From NCBI GenBank assembly GCA_030068145.1, contig JAPJBO010000218.1, positions 186,001 through 250,000 of the forward strand: 64,000 bases of DNA, read 5' to 3'. Source of the stretch: Diplonema papillatum (taxonomy: Eukaryota > Euglenozoa > Diplonemea > Diplonemida > Diplonemidae). The position numbers and the translations under genes are program-made. A model generated the notes under the pieces. That model searched no databases, was not told the DNA's origin, and saw only the letters and a list, made by a program, of their open reading frames with translations. Position 1 is the first letter of the stretch. Every line of letters begins with the position of its first letter. Positions 30,861 to 41,829 of the stretch are shown here, one piece after another.

Positions 30861-31940
30861 ATGATAACCGCGTATGTCGACCACGCCGACGTGGTGCCGC
30901 ACCCGCTGCAGGTAGCGGACGGCGAAACGGAAGTGGAGGAGCTGGCCCGCGCGAAGGTGGAGCGGGACGGCAAGAAGAAGGAGAGGCTGTACAACGAGAG
31001 CGTGCGCGCGGAGCGCGGGGGGCCGCCCAGCGGCCGGACCACCCGGTTCTCGTCTGCGGCGGCCGACGCGCTGAAGAAGGCGCAGGAGTTCGCCAGCGAC
31101 GTCGAACTGCGAGCCCTGCAGAAGACAGTCGTCCACGAGAGAAAGCATCCCGCGGACAAGAGCTTTAGCTTCGCGCTGGCAGAAGCGTGCGAGGCCTTCT
31201 CCCACGTGGCCCGCAAGCAGACAAAACGTCGAAACACACAAAACCCCCGGAATTTCAAGGGAACTTTAACTCTAAAAAAGGTTGCAAGCGAAAGAAGTAT
31301 GCGTCCAACAGGTCGAAATGCGGGTTGCATTCACGGATCGATGGCAACAAGAAAATATGAAACGACCGAGTTTCACCCAAACAGCCTCCGCTGGTTAGAG
31401 AAAACCTGCCTAAAGAAATCAACAGACAACTTGTTGTCGTCGGGAAGAAACACCGTCTCGTTAAGGTCAAGGCACAGGAGGAGGAGGGGTCGGGGGGGTC
31501 TGGCGAGGGGGCACAGACCAATGATAACCGCGTATGTCGACCACGCCGACGTGGTGCCGCACCCGCTGCCGGTAGCGGACGGCGAAACGGAAGTGGAGGA
31601 GCTGGCCCGCGCGAAGGTGGAGCGGGACGGCAAGAAGAAGGAGAGGCTGTACAACGAGAGCGTGCGCGCGGAGCGCGGGGGGCCGCCCAGCGGCCTGACC
31701 ACCCGGTTCTCGTCTGCGGCGGCCGACGCGCTGAAGAAGGCGCAGGAGTTCGCCAGCGACGTCGAGCTGCGAGCCCTGCAGAAGACGGTCGCCCACGAGA
31801 AAACATCCCGCGACAAAAGCTTCGCGCTGGCCTTCCCGCAGCTGCACAACGAGGGAGAAGCGTGCGAAGCCTTCTTCCACGTGGCTTGCTGGCACAGCAG
31901 GGCGCAACGTTCGCTGTATGCCCGGCCCCTTCCTTTTTAG
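30861..31940 (+). CDS. Unknown protein or exon pair from a 660-bp in-frame tandem duplication
   Basis: Two near-identical blocks start MITAYVDHADVVPHPL at 30861 and 31521, exactly 660 bp (220 codons) apart, so one frame runs through both. Each block is about 95 residues, highly charged and probably helical (VEELARAKVERDGKKKERL, then ADALKKAQEFASDVEL). It is preceded by GGGGCACAG, a possible splice acceptor. The linker between blocks contains a dispersed short repeat (CCCCGGAATTTCAAGGG) and is probably intronic in origin. I recognise no family. Either copy could be the ancestral exon; the readable 360-residue product may never be made. Confidence 0.45.
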   Translation: MITAYVDHADVVPHPLQVADGETEVEELARAKVERDGKKKERLYNESVRAERGGPPSGRTTRFSSAAADALKKAQEFASDVELRALQKTVVHERKHPADKSFSFALAEACEAFSHVARKQTKRRNTQNPRNFKGTLTLKKVASERSMRPTGRNAGCIHGSMATRKYETTEFHPNSLRWLEKTCLKKSTDNLLSSGRNTVSLRSRHRRRRGRGGLARGHRPMITAYVDHADVVPHPLPVADGETEVEELARAKVERDGKKKERLYNESVRAERGGPPSGLTTRFSSAAADALKKAQEFASDVELRALQKTVAHEKTSRDKSFALAFPQLHNEGEACEAFFHVACWHSRAQRSLYARPLPF

Positions 31941-32050
31941 TACTAACAATCTTGCGGGTTGCCCTTCAATGTGCTGCGCAGGCTAAAAAACGTAGGCAGC
32001 GTGTTTTGGCGGATGATCAGAATTCCTTACCTGAATATACACAGGGTAAG

Positions 32051-32165
32051 TACAAGCGGGAAAACCGATCAACCGGCACGCACAAACAAACTTGCTTGTC
32101 TTTTTTGAAAAAGCGCAAGCAAAATTTCGACGGATTGTGAAGTCTCGAAAGCATTGAAAAAAGAC
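32051..32165 (+). repeat. 115-bp dispersed repeat, copy 1
   Basis: ACAAGCGGGAAAACCGATCA to GCATTGAAAAAAGAC recurs at 32996-33110 with a few changes. Confidence 0.9.
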
Positions 32166-32173
32166 GTACAGAA

Positions 32174-32347
32174 ATGCAGAGAGTGCAAAGCAAGTCTCTT
32201 GAAGGGCAGTTAGCACGAAGCTGAGCACAGTCCCTCTTCCAAAGCAGTCAGGTTCACATCAATGGGTATATTCAGAGAGTGCAAAGCATGTCTCTTGAAG
32301 GGCAGTTAGCACGAAGCTGAGCACAGTCCCTCTTCCAAAGCAGTCAG
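32174..32347 (+). repeat. Tandem pair, about 100-bp period
   Basis: CAGAGAGTGCAAAGCA and GAAGGGCAGTTAGCACGAAG to CCAAAGCAGTCA occur twice. Confidence 0.9.
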
Positions 32348-32409
32348 CGCCGGAGCGGTTCACAGTCAATGGGTAGCTAGAGACGTGTAAGGTGGTCAGC
32401 ACGAAGCAG

Positions 32410-32830
32410 AGCGCATCCCTAGAGCAGCCGGCCGAAGAAAGAAGAAGAAGAAAGAAGAAGAAAACGAAAACGAAAAAAGAAAAAGGCCGCTCCTGGTCCA
32501 GGAACGTGACGGTCAACCACAGCTTGCAAAGCTTGAGTCGGAGGCAGCACAGTGCCACAACCCCGTCCGCTCTGCCCTGCGGCTGACCGTCTCGACGAGC
32601 TTGTGTTCAGCGCGAGCGCCAAGCCCCAAGGTGCGCCAAGCCTTGATGCTTTAGTTTGGGAAATCGGTAGCCACTTGACCCGTAGGCCCGTGGCTCTGCC
32701 GTACCGCCGAACACGTGAAGCTTGGCTCCCGTGTAGCAGGCTTTCCCTGGTACCGAAGAAAGAAGAAGAAACAAAAAACAAAACAAAAGAAAAGAAAAAG
32801 GGCCGACCCTGGTCCAGGAACGTGACGGTG
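32410..32830 (-). repeat. Retroposon-like family D with purine flanks and partial second copy
   Basis: The body lies between two CCGAAGAAAGAAGAAGAA runs (near 32427 and 32754), a probable target duplication. The second run is followed by the first 40 bases of another D copy (CCTGGTCCAGGAACGTGACG). Confidence 0.85.
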
Positions 32831-32995
32831 TAACCAAGAACACCCTTTGTACCTGGCATCCTGCTCCTTGTCTAAGTCAGTTCCGGGAAGCGACAGTCGC
32901 GAGGCTCCAAAACAAAATCGAAGGATAACGTTAGGTAGGTTTCGCTTCTGCTGACGCTTGCACGAAATTAGCTGACATTAAACCTCCAGTAAAAA

Positions 32996-33110
32996 ACAAG
33001 CGGGAAAAACGATCAACCGGCACGCACAAACAAACTTGCTTGTCTTTTTTGAAAAAGCGCAAGCAAAATTTTGACGAATTGTGAAGTCTCGAAAGCATTG
33101 AAAAAAGACT
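32996..33110 (+). repeat. 115-bp dispersed repeat, copy 2
   Basis: Second copy of 32051-32165. Confidence 0.9.
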
Positions 33111-33214
33111 AGGCTCGCTGGAGAGCTAAATTTGAGAATTTCAATCGTACCCAACTTCTAGAGTTTGCTTCGCAGATTGCCACCGTAAAAAGAAGACAAG
33201 TCAGTGCTGCCTAG

Positions 33215-33760
33215 CGAGTCGCAGTCACAATCAGGGCGAGGACCCTGAGTTTTTTAACTGATTGCTCAGACACGGTTGTAGGGGCCTCCTCCGTGACGGA
33301 TTCGCCTGTGCTCTAGTAGCACGGGTGGTCCCGGCTGTGACGAGCTACGGCGAAACAGCCGCCTGACAAACCAGACTCACACCGCTGTCCTGTCTGCAGA
33401 CACTCACCCTGTATCGCGAACTACCATCATCAGGAGGCGCCGCAGGCCTTTACAAGGGTAGCTACGCTCTGCCTTCAGATATCATCATTGACACCACTAA
33501 AAGCATGCTGGTTGCAGAGTCAGGAGGGCTTACTGTCGTGAAGTTTCCTTTGGCTACAACCGCCAACCAGGTGATTACCGTCGAGCGGGGCAATTGGAGA
33601 AACAATCCAGAATTGTTGGGCGTGTCAGGTTCCGCGCTGATAATGGTCCGCCTTATGTGTCCGTGGCTTAAAGGACCGAATCACGACGCAGACGGGACCA
33701 GTGCGGTGTTGAGCGCATACCCATTCCAACCGCACGTTCTTGCAGTCCCCCCTCGTCGTC
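33215..33760 (+). repeat. Dispersed repeat family B interrupted by a 219-bp insert
   Basis: 33215-33406 and 33626-33760 together equal the uninterrupted copy at 45838-46140. Between ACACTCA and GGTTCCGCG sits an unrelated stretch, 33407-33625. The insert is open in one frame (LYKGSYALPSDIIIDTTKSM and onward, then RGNWRNNPELLG) and looks coding, possibly an element ORF fragment or a captured exon. Confidence 0.75.
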
Positions 33761-34167
33761 TTAAGGGGTTGAACAAAAAAAATGGCAGGCGCGCGAAGGC
33801 GCTACGTGATTACCCGCTCGCGGCTCGTTGGTCCCTTGTTTTAAGATATCTCGATTAGTGCTTGCTTGTGTATTTTGTGTGTACAGGGAGTACTGACAGT
33901 GAAAAAGGCGACTAGCGGAAAGGAGAAAGGCATAAGGAGAGCGGACATTGGGCGGCCGATAATAAAATACTCACTCCTATATATATGCATGTGCCTGTCA
34001 CTCTCGTCCACCGCTCCTGCTCTGCTTGCCGCGCGCCGTATGGTTGGAGTAAAAGGTGAAGCCAGAAAGCTGCTAATCTTGCTGCGAGTGACCACATGAA
34101 TTGGGGAACTTGCCTAAAGAAATCAGCTGCCTTCGGGTAGGCTAGTCTGACACTAGTTGTCGTCGGG

Positions 34168-34378
34168 AAAAAAACCGTACACCGCGAGAGCAGGAGAAAG
34201 TAGAAAAGGGAAACTAGAGTTTTCGTTGACCGCACTACCCTGAGCCCAAGTCCTGGACGTGGTTTCAGGTGGCAAATTTGGCAAATGATCATGATCAGAA
34301 GGTCCTACTTGGGCGGTTCAGTTTCCTCACACATTGCATCATTGCAACAATTTGCATGTGGCTAAAAAAAAAAAAAAA
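34168..34378 (+). repeat. Retroposon-like family E with 3' poly-A
   Basis: Ends in about 16 A residues at 34364-34379, only a few bases before the acceptor of the next exon. Matches 29405-29570 and 59705-59875 in the opposite orientation. Confidence 0.85.
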
Positions 34379-34384
34379 ATGCAG

Positions 34385-37300
34385 GCCGGGACTCGTGTAC
34401 CTTACGCAGCGCAATTTGCTGTTCAATTCCGAAGACGGCCGCTTCACGATCCCGTGGAGCGACGTGCTGTCGCTGCAGAAGGCGGTCGAGCTCCCGTCGT
34501 ACCCGCCGAACCCTCCGTACTTCTTCAACATCCACCACCCCAACGTCGAGTGGGACGCGCTGCAGGTCTACTGCGCCCGGGGGCGGCTGTACCAGTTCCA
34601 CAAGATCAGAGGCGGCCCCCTCCTTCGCGTGGGCTTTCCGAAAGCCCTCCGGCTCTTGTTCCTCCACTGCGACCGACTGTGGCGCGCCGCTGTCGACGTT
34701 GAGCAGCTCCTGAGCGAGAGGTGTGTTTGTTCGTTTGTGTTGGAGTTCATGTACGGGTAACCCGGGCTAAAGCTGAAGCTATAAAGCTGAAGCTGTAGCT
34801 AAAGCTGGAGCTAAAGCTGGAGCTAAAGCTGGAGCTAAAGCTGGAGCTAAAGCTGGAGCTAAAGCTGGAGCTAAAGCTGGAGCTAAAGCTGGAGCTAAAG
34901 CTGGAGCTAAAGCTGGAGCTAAAGCTGGAGCTAAAGCTGGAGCTAAAGCTGGAGCTAAAGCTGGAGCTAAAGCTGGAGCTAAAGCTAGAGCTAAAGCTGG
35001 AGCTAAAGTTGGAGCTAAAGCTAGCTAAAGCTGGAGCTAGAGTTGGAGCTAAAGCTGGAGCTAAAGCTGGAGCTAAAGCTGGAGCTAAAGCTGGAGCTAA
35101 AGCTGGAGCTAAAGCTGGAGCTAAAGCTGGAGCTAAAGCTGGAGCTAAAGCTGGAGCTAAAGCTGGAGCTAAAGCTGGAGCTAAAGCTGGAGCTAAAGCT
35201 AGCTGGAGCTAAAGCTGGAGCTAAAGCTGGAGCTAAAGCTGGAGCTAAAGCTGGAGCTAAAGCTGGAGCTAAAGCTGGAGCTAAAGCTGGAGCTAAAGCT
35301 GGAGCTAAAGCTGGAGCTAAAGCTGGAGCTAAAGCTGGAGCTAAAGCTGGAGCTAAAGCTGGAGCTAAAGCTGGAGCTAAAGCTGGAGCTAAAGCTGGAG
35401 CTAAAGCTGGAGCTAAAGCTGGAGCTAAAGCTGGAGCTAAAGCTGGAGCTAAAGCTGGAGCTAAAGCTAGAGCTAAAGCTGGAGCTAAAGTTGGAGCTAA
35501 AGCTAGCTAAAGCTGGAGCTAAAGTTGGAGCTAAAGCTGGAGCTAAAGCTGGAGCTAAAGCTGGAGCTAAAGCTGGAGCTAAAGCTGGAGCTAAAGCTGG
35601 AGCTAAAGCTGGAGCTAAAGCTGGAGCTAAAGCTGGAGCTAAAGCTGGAGCTAAAGCTGGAGCTAAAGCTGGAGCTAAAGCTGGAGCTAAAGCTGGAGCT
35701 AAAGCTGGAGCTAAAGCTGGAGCTAAAGCTGGAGCTAAAGCTGGAGCTAAAGCTGGAGCTAAAGCTGGAGCTAAAGCTGGAGCTAAAGCTGGAGCTAAAG
35801 CTGGAGCTAAAGCTGGAGCTAAAGCTGGAGCTAAAGCTGGAGCTAAAGCTGGAGCTAAAGCTGGAGCTAAAGCTGGAGCTAAAGCTGGAGCTAAAGCTGG
35901 AGCTAAAGCTGGAGCTAAAGCTGGAGCTAAAGCTGGAGCTAAAGCTGGAGCTAAAGCTGGAGCTGAAGCTGGAGCTAAAGCTGGAGCTAAAGCTGGAGCT
36001 AAAGCTGGAGCTAAAGCTGGAGCTAAAGCTGGAGCTAAAGCTGGAGCTAAAGCTGGAGCTAAAGCTGGAGCTAAAGCTGGAGCTAAAGCTGGAGCTAAAG
36101 CTGGAGCTAAAGCTGGAGCTAAAGCTGGAGCTAAAGCTGGAGCTAAAGCTGGAGCTAAAGCTGGAGCTAAAGCTGGAGCTAAAGCTGGAGCTAAAGCTGG
36201 AGCTAAAGCTGGAGCTAAAGCTGGAGCTAAAGCTGGAGCTAAAGCTGGAGCTAAAGCTGGAGCTAAAGCTGGAGCTAAAGCTGGAGCTAAAGCTGGAGCT
36301 AAAGCTGGAGCTAAAGCTGGAGCTAAAGCTGGAGCTAAAGCTGGAGCTAAAGCTGGAGCTAAAGCTGGAGCTAAAGCTGGAGCTAAAGCTGGAGCTAAAG
36401 CTGGAGCTAAAGCTGGAGCTAAAGCTGGAGCTAAAGCTGGAGCTAAAGCTGGAGCTAAAGCTGGAGCTAAAGCTGGAGCTAAAGCTGGAGCTAAAGCTGG
36501 AGCTAAAGCTGGAGCTAAAGCTGGAGCTAAAGCTGGAGCTAAAGCTGGAGCTAAAGCTGGAGCTAAAGCTGGAGCTAAAGCTGGAGCTAAAGCTGGAGCT
36601 AAAGCTGGAGCTAAAGCTGGAGCTAAAGCTGGAGCTAAAGCTGGAGCTAAAGCTGGAGCTAAAGCTGGAGCTAAAGCTGGAGCTAAAGCTGGAGCTAAAG
36701 CTGGAGCTAAAGCTGGAGCTAAAGCTGGAGCTAAAGCTGGAGCTAAAGCTGGAGCTAAAGCTGGAGCTAAAGCTGGAGCTAAAGCTGGAGCTAAAGCTGG
36801 AGCTAAAGCTGGAGCTAAAGCTGGAGCTAAAGCTGGAGCTAAAGCTGGAGCTAAAGCTGGAGCTAAAGCTGGAGCTAAAGCTGGAGCTAAAGCTGGAGCT
36901 AAAGCTGGAGCTAAAGCTGGAGCTAAAGCTGGAGCTAAAGCTGGAGCTAAAGCTGGAGCTAAAGCTGGAGCTAAAGCTGGAGCTAAAGCTGGAGCTAAAG
37001 CTGGAGCTAAAGCTGGAGCTAAAGCTGGAGCTAAAGCTGGAGCTAAAGCTGGAGCTAAAGCTGGAGCTAAAGCTGGAGCTAAAGCTGGAGCTAAAGCTGG
37101 AGCTAAAGCTGGAGCTAAAGCTGGAGCTAAAGCTGGAGCTAAAGCTGGAGCTAAAGCTGGAGCTAAAGCTGGAGCTAAAGCTGGAGCTAAAGCTGGAGCT
37201 AAAGCTGGAGCTAAAGCTGGAGCTAAAGCTGGAGCTAAAGCTGGAGCTAAAGCTGGAGCTAAAGCTGGAGCTAAAGCTGGAGCTAAAGCTGGAGCTAAAG

Positions 37301-39030
37301 CTGGAGCTAAAGCTGGAGCTAAAGCTGGAGCTAAAGCTGGAGCTAAAGCTGGAGCTAAAGCTGGAGCTAAAGCTGGAGCTAAAGCTGGAGCTAAAGCTGG
37401 AGCTAAAGCTGGAGCTAAAGCTGGAGCTAAAGCTGGAGCTAAAGCTGGAGCTAAAGCTGGAGCTAAAGCTGGAGCTAAAGCTGGAGCTAAAGCTGGAGCT
37501 AAAGCTGGAGCTAAAGCTGGAGCTAAAGCTGGAGCTAAAGCTGGAGCTAAAGCTGGAGCTAAAGCTGGAGCTAAAGCTGGAGCTAAAGCTGGAGCTAAAG
37601 CTGGAGCTAAAGCTGGAGCTAAAGCTGGAGCTAAAGCTGGAGCTAAAGCTGGAGCTAAAGCTGGAGCTAAAGCTGGAGCTAAAGCTGGAGCTAAAGCTGG
37701 AGCTAAAGCTGGAGCTAAAGCTGGAGCTAAAGCTGGAGCTAAAGCTGGAGCTAAAGCTGGAGCTAAAGCTGGAGCTAAAGCTGGAGCTAAAGCTGGAGCT
37801 AAAGCTGGAGCTAAAGCTGGAGCTAAAGCTGGAGCTAAAGCTGGAGCTAAAGCTGGAGCTAAAGCTGGAGCTAAAGCTGGAGCTAAAGCTGGAGCTAAAG
37901 CTGGAGCTAAAGCTGGAGCTAAAGCTGGAGCTAAAGCTGGAGCTAAAGCTGGAGCTAAAGCTGGAGCTAAAGCTGGAGCTAAAGCTGGAGCTAAAGCTGG
38001 AGCTAAAGCTGGAGCTAAAGCTGGAGCTAAAGCTGGAGCTAAAGCTGGAGCTAAAGCTGGAGCTAAAGCTGGAGCTAAAGCTGGAGCTAAAGCTGGAGCT
38101 AAAGCTGGAGCTAAAGCTGGAGCTAAAGCTGGAGCTAAAGCTGGAGCTAAAGCTGGAGCTAAAGCTGGAGCTAAAGCTGGAGCTAAAGCTGGAGCTAAAG
38201 CTGGAGCTAAAGCTGGAGCTAAAGCTGGAGCTAAAGCTGGAGCTAAAGCTGGAGCTAAAGCTGGAGCTAAAGCTGGAGCTAAAGCTGGAGCTAAAGCTGG
38301 AGCTAAAGCTGGAGCTAAAGCTGGAGCTAAAGCTGGAGCTAAAGCTGGAGCTAAAGCTGGAGCTAAAGCTGGAGCTAAAGCTGGAGCTAAAGCTGGAGCT
38401 AAAGCTGGAGCTAAAGCTGGAGCTAAAGCTGGAGCTAAAGCTGGAGCTAAAGCTGGAGCTAAAGCTGGAGCTAAAGCTGGAGCTAAAGCTGGAGCTAAAG
38501 CTGGAGCTAAAGCTGGAGCTAAAGCTGGAGCTAAAGCTGGAGCTAAAGCTGGAGCTAAAGCTGGAGCTAAAGCTGGAGCTAAAGCTGGAGCTAAAGCTGG
38601 AGCTAAAGCTGGAGCTAAAGCTGGAGCTAAAGCTGGAGCTAAAGCTGGAGCTAAAGCTGGAGCTAAAGCTGGAGCTAAAGCTGGAGCTAAAGCTGGAGCT
38701 AAAGCTGGAGCTAAAGCTGGAGCTAAAGCTGGAGCTAAAGCTGGAGCTAAAGCTGGAGCTAAAGCTGGAGCTAAAGCTGGAGCTAAAGCTGGAGCTAAAG
38801 CTGGAGCTAAAGCTGGAGTTAGAGCTAAAAGCTTCAGAGGCCGGACTCCACCGTGTATCTGAGTCCGAATGGACCGGCCACTGACCAACACCCACAGGAG
38901 CGACTTCGGGAAAAAGTGGCCGAACTTCGACTACACCGTCCCCGAGGCAGCAAACGCCGTGCATGACGACGACGACGACGAGTTCGAAGAGCTACCCGTG
39001 CCTTCACCCACTCCCAACATGGCAGGATGA
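34385..39030 (+). CDS. GRAM/PH-like domain protein, last two exons
   Basis: Exon 34385-34720 follows TGCAG and ends before GTGTGT; exon 38898-39030 follows CCCACAG. The split codon (AG|G) gives Arg and joins ...LLSE to SDFGKKWPNFDYTV, so phases agree. Exon 1 encodes PGLVYLTQRNLLFNSEDGRF, then TIPWSDVLSLQKA, resembling the opening strands of GRAM/PH-like domains (G-x-x-Y-L-T-x-R...). The end is acidic (a run of five Asp, then EFEELPVP) and finishes PTPNMAG. The intervening 4177-bp intron is almost wholly a 12-bp minisatellite. Upstream exons were not identified; a poly-A retroposon abuts the first acceptor. The domain call is by pattern, and a related lipid- or phosphoinositide-binding PH fold is possible. 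Confidence 0.6.
34764..38833 (+). repeat. 12-bp minisatellite, about 335 copies, intronic
   Basis: Unit AGCTGGAGCTAA: an AGCT tetranucleotide every 6 bp. 35530-38815 is nearly perfectly homogeneous, with one G variant near 35965. The first 750 bp contain variant units (GCTAGAGCTAAAG, GCTAGCTAAAG) recurring about 482 bp apart (34981-35046 and 35466-35526), a higher-order duplication. Since 12 is a multiple of 3, all six frames lack stops; the kilobase-long Ala/Gly/Lys, Glu/Leu/Lys, Leu/Ala/Pro and Ser/Phe frames are not genes. Confidence 0.98.
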
Positions 39031-39163
39031 CCACAAGCGGATGTCCAAGGCTCACGTGGCGCACTGCGGCCCCGCGCAAAAAGAAGGTCTTTGTCAAAGA
39101 AGCAAAAATCGAGATCTCGAAAGACCGCTCTGAAGCAGTTTTTCAGGGAGGTGTTGGCAGAAC

Positions 39164-39510
39164 CACATATCGCCGCGTGTGTGTCACCTTGCACACCCGT
39201 TCGCAGTCCGATGGAGCAATATTTCGAGACAGCCATCCGCACCTTGAAGGTGCAGTGCATCAGGGCAGCTACTGTCAAACCATATCACCGCGTGTGTGTC
39301 ACTTTACACACCCGTTCTCAGTCTGATGGGGCAATATTGCGAGACAGCCGCCCACACCTTGAAGGTGCAGTGAATCAGGGCAGCTACTGTCAAAACCATA
39401 TCACCGCGTGTGTGTCACTTTACACACCCGTTCTCAGTCTGATGGGGCAATATCGCGAGACAGCCGCCCACACCTTGAAGGTGCAGTGAATCAGGGCAGC
39501 TATTGTCAAC
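39164..39510 (+). repeat. Tandem repeat, three units of about 116 bp
   Basis: Each unit runs from CCATATCACCGCGTGTGTGT to AGGGCAGCTACTGTCAAA. The first is the most diverged and continues a coding-looking frame (KQFFREVLAEPHIAACVS) from 39091, so the array may have been seeded from a coding segment. Confidence 0.9.
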
Positions 39511-39565
39511 CGCGCGTGTTGGACACCTTACACCGCCCGTTCGATCAAATCGTTCTCCTGCGAAC

Positions 39566-39768
39566 TTGCTTTGTAGGAAATGCTTGAGGAGACTGCCAGT
39601 TGCGATAGATCAAAGGAGGTAAATGTGCTGTAGCCCACACGAAACACAGGTAATCTGGGTTTAGTGGCGGGCGTAAGCGTTCAACAAAAAAGACCCACTT
39701 TGTAGTTGTATTGTTTTCTCCCCTCTAGCCTCCTTCGAAATGAGCACGGGCAGTCCCTCGACTATTTT
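39566..39768 (+). repeat. Dispersed repeat family C
   Basis: Near full-length copy, starting CTTGCTTTGTAGGAAATGC and ending CAGTCCCTCGACTATTTTG. Confidence 0.9.
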
Positions 39769-39779
39769 GTAACGAACGC

Positions 39780-40490
39780 GTGTGTCTTCCTTGAAAAGAG
39801 ATGGCTGCCTGCGTTTTGTGTGTTATACGTACCAAACAGATACTGCACACATGCGCACAGGCAAACTGCCTTGTTGGTTCTAAAAAAGTAGTAGTTGGCG
39901 GCACCGGGCGGTCCCTCGAGCATATTATACTGCCAGAATCCCGCTCCCAATTCGAACCCGCATGATAGACCCCAAACCGAACTCTAAGACGCCGATTTTT
40001 CTTGTTTTTGCTCTTTTTTCACATGAGTTGGCACAGACAGGGGACTTAAAAAAAAAAAAAAAAAAAAAACCGGTTTGAATTTTCAGGAGAATTCTTATGG
40101 ACCGCTTTCAGAAGTGCAGTAACCTCAGTAAGTCTGCTTCACTTTGCCTCCTTCTTTTTTAGTGACCCAAAAGTGTCTACGTCCGCAAAACTCCGCCTGC
40201 AGTGCAGAAAAGTAGCTCTGTTGTACACATACGAGCGTGATGCACCGTACACACAACTAAACCGGGATTTTGGCTTCAACCTGCGTTCGACTTGGATCCC
40301 AAACTTTGAAAAGCCCCCCTGGTACTGGCAAGCATGTAGCAAGAAAGATATCTTTCAAGTTGTAACGTTTTTCTCCTCCTCTAGCCTCCGTCGAAAAGAA
40401 AGCACGCCCTCCGAGTGTTTTCTTCGAGAAAACAAAGAGAGCCTCTCGAGGTTCTCTTGTACGAAGTAGTCGGCCGACGAAGCGTTTTCC
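39780..40490. other. No gene recognised; poly-A run at 40049-40070
   Basis: Short frames only. 40372-40440 resembles the end of repeat C (CTCCTCTAGCCTCCGTCGAAA). Confidence 0.5.
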
Positions 40491-40497
40491 TTCACAA

Positions 40498-41235
40498 TGT
40501 CTCCGATCTTTCAGCGTTTTGCTCGATCGAGCTATCCTGGGGAAGTGGATGATCTGGACCAAGAAACGCCTGGAGAGCTATGCCGGCCACTGACCCCCCG
40601 CGAACCCGCAAATCCGGGTTTGCGGGTTTGCGGGGGGGGGGGGGCCCGCGAGTTACGCCGGTTTGTGCAAGATAAAGGCCAACCAGAGGTAGTACTGAAA
40701 CGACGAACGAACGAGCACAATAGGAAGTAGTAGGCCGACGAAGCGATTTCACCCCCCCCCCAATGTCTCCGATCTTTCAGCGTTGCTCGGTCGAGCTATC
40801 CTGGGGAAGTGGATGATTCGATAAAGGCGGTATGCCTGGACCAAGAAACGCCGTGGCTTGGAGAGCTATGCCGGCCACTGGTCCGCGAGTTACGCCGGTT
40901 TGTGCAAGATAAAGGCCAACCAGAGGTAGTACTGAAACGACGAACGAACGAGCACAATGGGAAGTAGTAGGCCGACGAAGCGATTTCACCCCCCCCCCAA
41001 TGTCTCCGATCTTTCAGCGTTGCTCGGTCGAGCTATCCTGGGGAAGTGGATGATTCGATAAAAGCGGTATGCCTGGACCAAGAAACGCCGTGGCTTGGAG
41101 AGCTATGCCGGCCACTGGCCCGCGAGTTGCGCCAGTTTGTGCAAGACAGACCACCATGCTGTAGCATACAGGCCGACCACAGGTGGTACTGAAACGACGA
41201 ACGAACGAGCACAATGGGAAGTAGCAGGCCGACGA
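40498..41235 (+). repeat. Tandem repeat, three units of 238-264 bp
   Basis: Units start TGTCTCCGATCTTTCAGCG at 40498, 40762 and 41000 and end GGAAGTAGTAGGCCGACGA. Each unit keeps a frame reading YPGEVDD, ELCRPLVRELRRFVQDKG, PEVVLKRRTNEHNGK and a stop, so the array derives from a coding segment. The first unit has a G/C-rich insert near 40600-40650. The array runs directly into the RNase H remnant. Confidence 0.85.
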
Positions 41236-41289
41236 CGCGCCCCCCATGTGCGCTATCGAGAGAGTGGGGAAACAGGTAAAAGGCGATCC

Positions 41290-41820
41290 CCTCACACAAG
41301 CCACTGCGCGAAGCACCTCGGCTAGAATGGGCTAGGGGACATGTTGGCAATGCCGACATCAATGCAGCGGACAGAGCGGCGGCGGCAGCTTGGCAATCGG
41401 TGCGGGTCCCATTCGATTTGGAGTGGTGCTACCATAGGAGCGGGGTGTCAAGAGTATGTGCACATAAGACGGAAGGAGTCGTGCAGATGGAAGAAGCAGA
41501 CCGCTTCATAGCGAAGACCCGGGAGTACCTGAGAGGAGGAGCGGCCCGCACGCGCATCAATGCACCTCAGAAATGTCGAAGCACCGACGATGAAGATGTA
41601 CCCCGGAGCGACAGACTTGCTACAGGCCCTTGTGCGACGAGCCCTCATGCCTGACAGAGCTAGAGCGCCGTGTTTGATGCCAGGGTGTACAGAAAGAGCC
41701 ACTCCTATCCACCATGGACCGCCATCAAAGTTTCTACGGCACATCGACCATCGACATGAGTACGGAACAACCGACCCTTCAACAAGTTTTAGCCGACTTT
41801 GTATTTGCAAAAGGGAGTAA
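41290..41820 (+). pseudogene. Non-LTR retrotransposon RNase H plus zinc-finger remnant
   Basis: PRLEWARGHVGNADINAADR matches the RNase H signature W-x-x-G-H-x-G-x-x-x-N-x-x-A-D-R. The frame continues through DRFIAKTREYLRGGAARTRI and stops at 41654. A shifted frame from 41560 carries on with ALVRRALMPDRARAPCLMPG and FLRHIDHRHEYG, a C-x4-C...H-x3-H finger. I infer one ancestral ORF with a frameshift near 41560. No reverse transcriptase or poly-A was found. Confidence 0.65.
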
Positions 41821-41829
41821 ACTGGTGAG

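Noticed and set aside
35199-38964. Open frames of more than 1000 codons on both strands (Ala-Gly-Lys, Glu-Leu-Lys, Leu-Ala-Pro and Ser-Phe repeats)
   Set aside because: They come from a stop-free 12-bp minisatellite open in all six frames, and exon phases place it in an intron.
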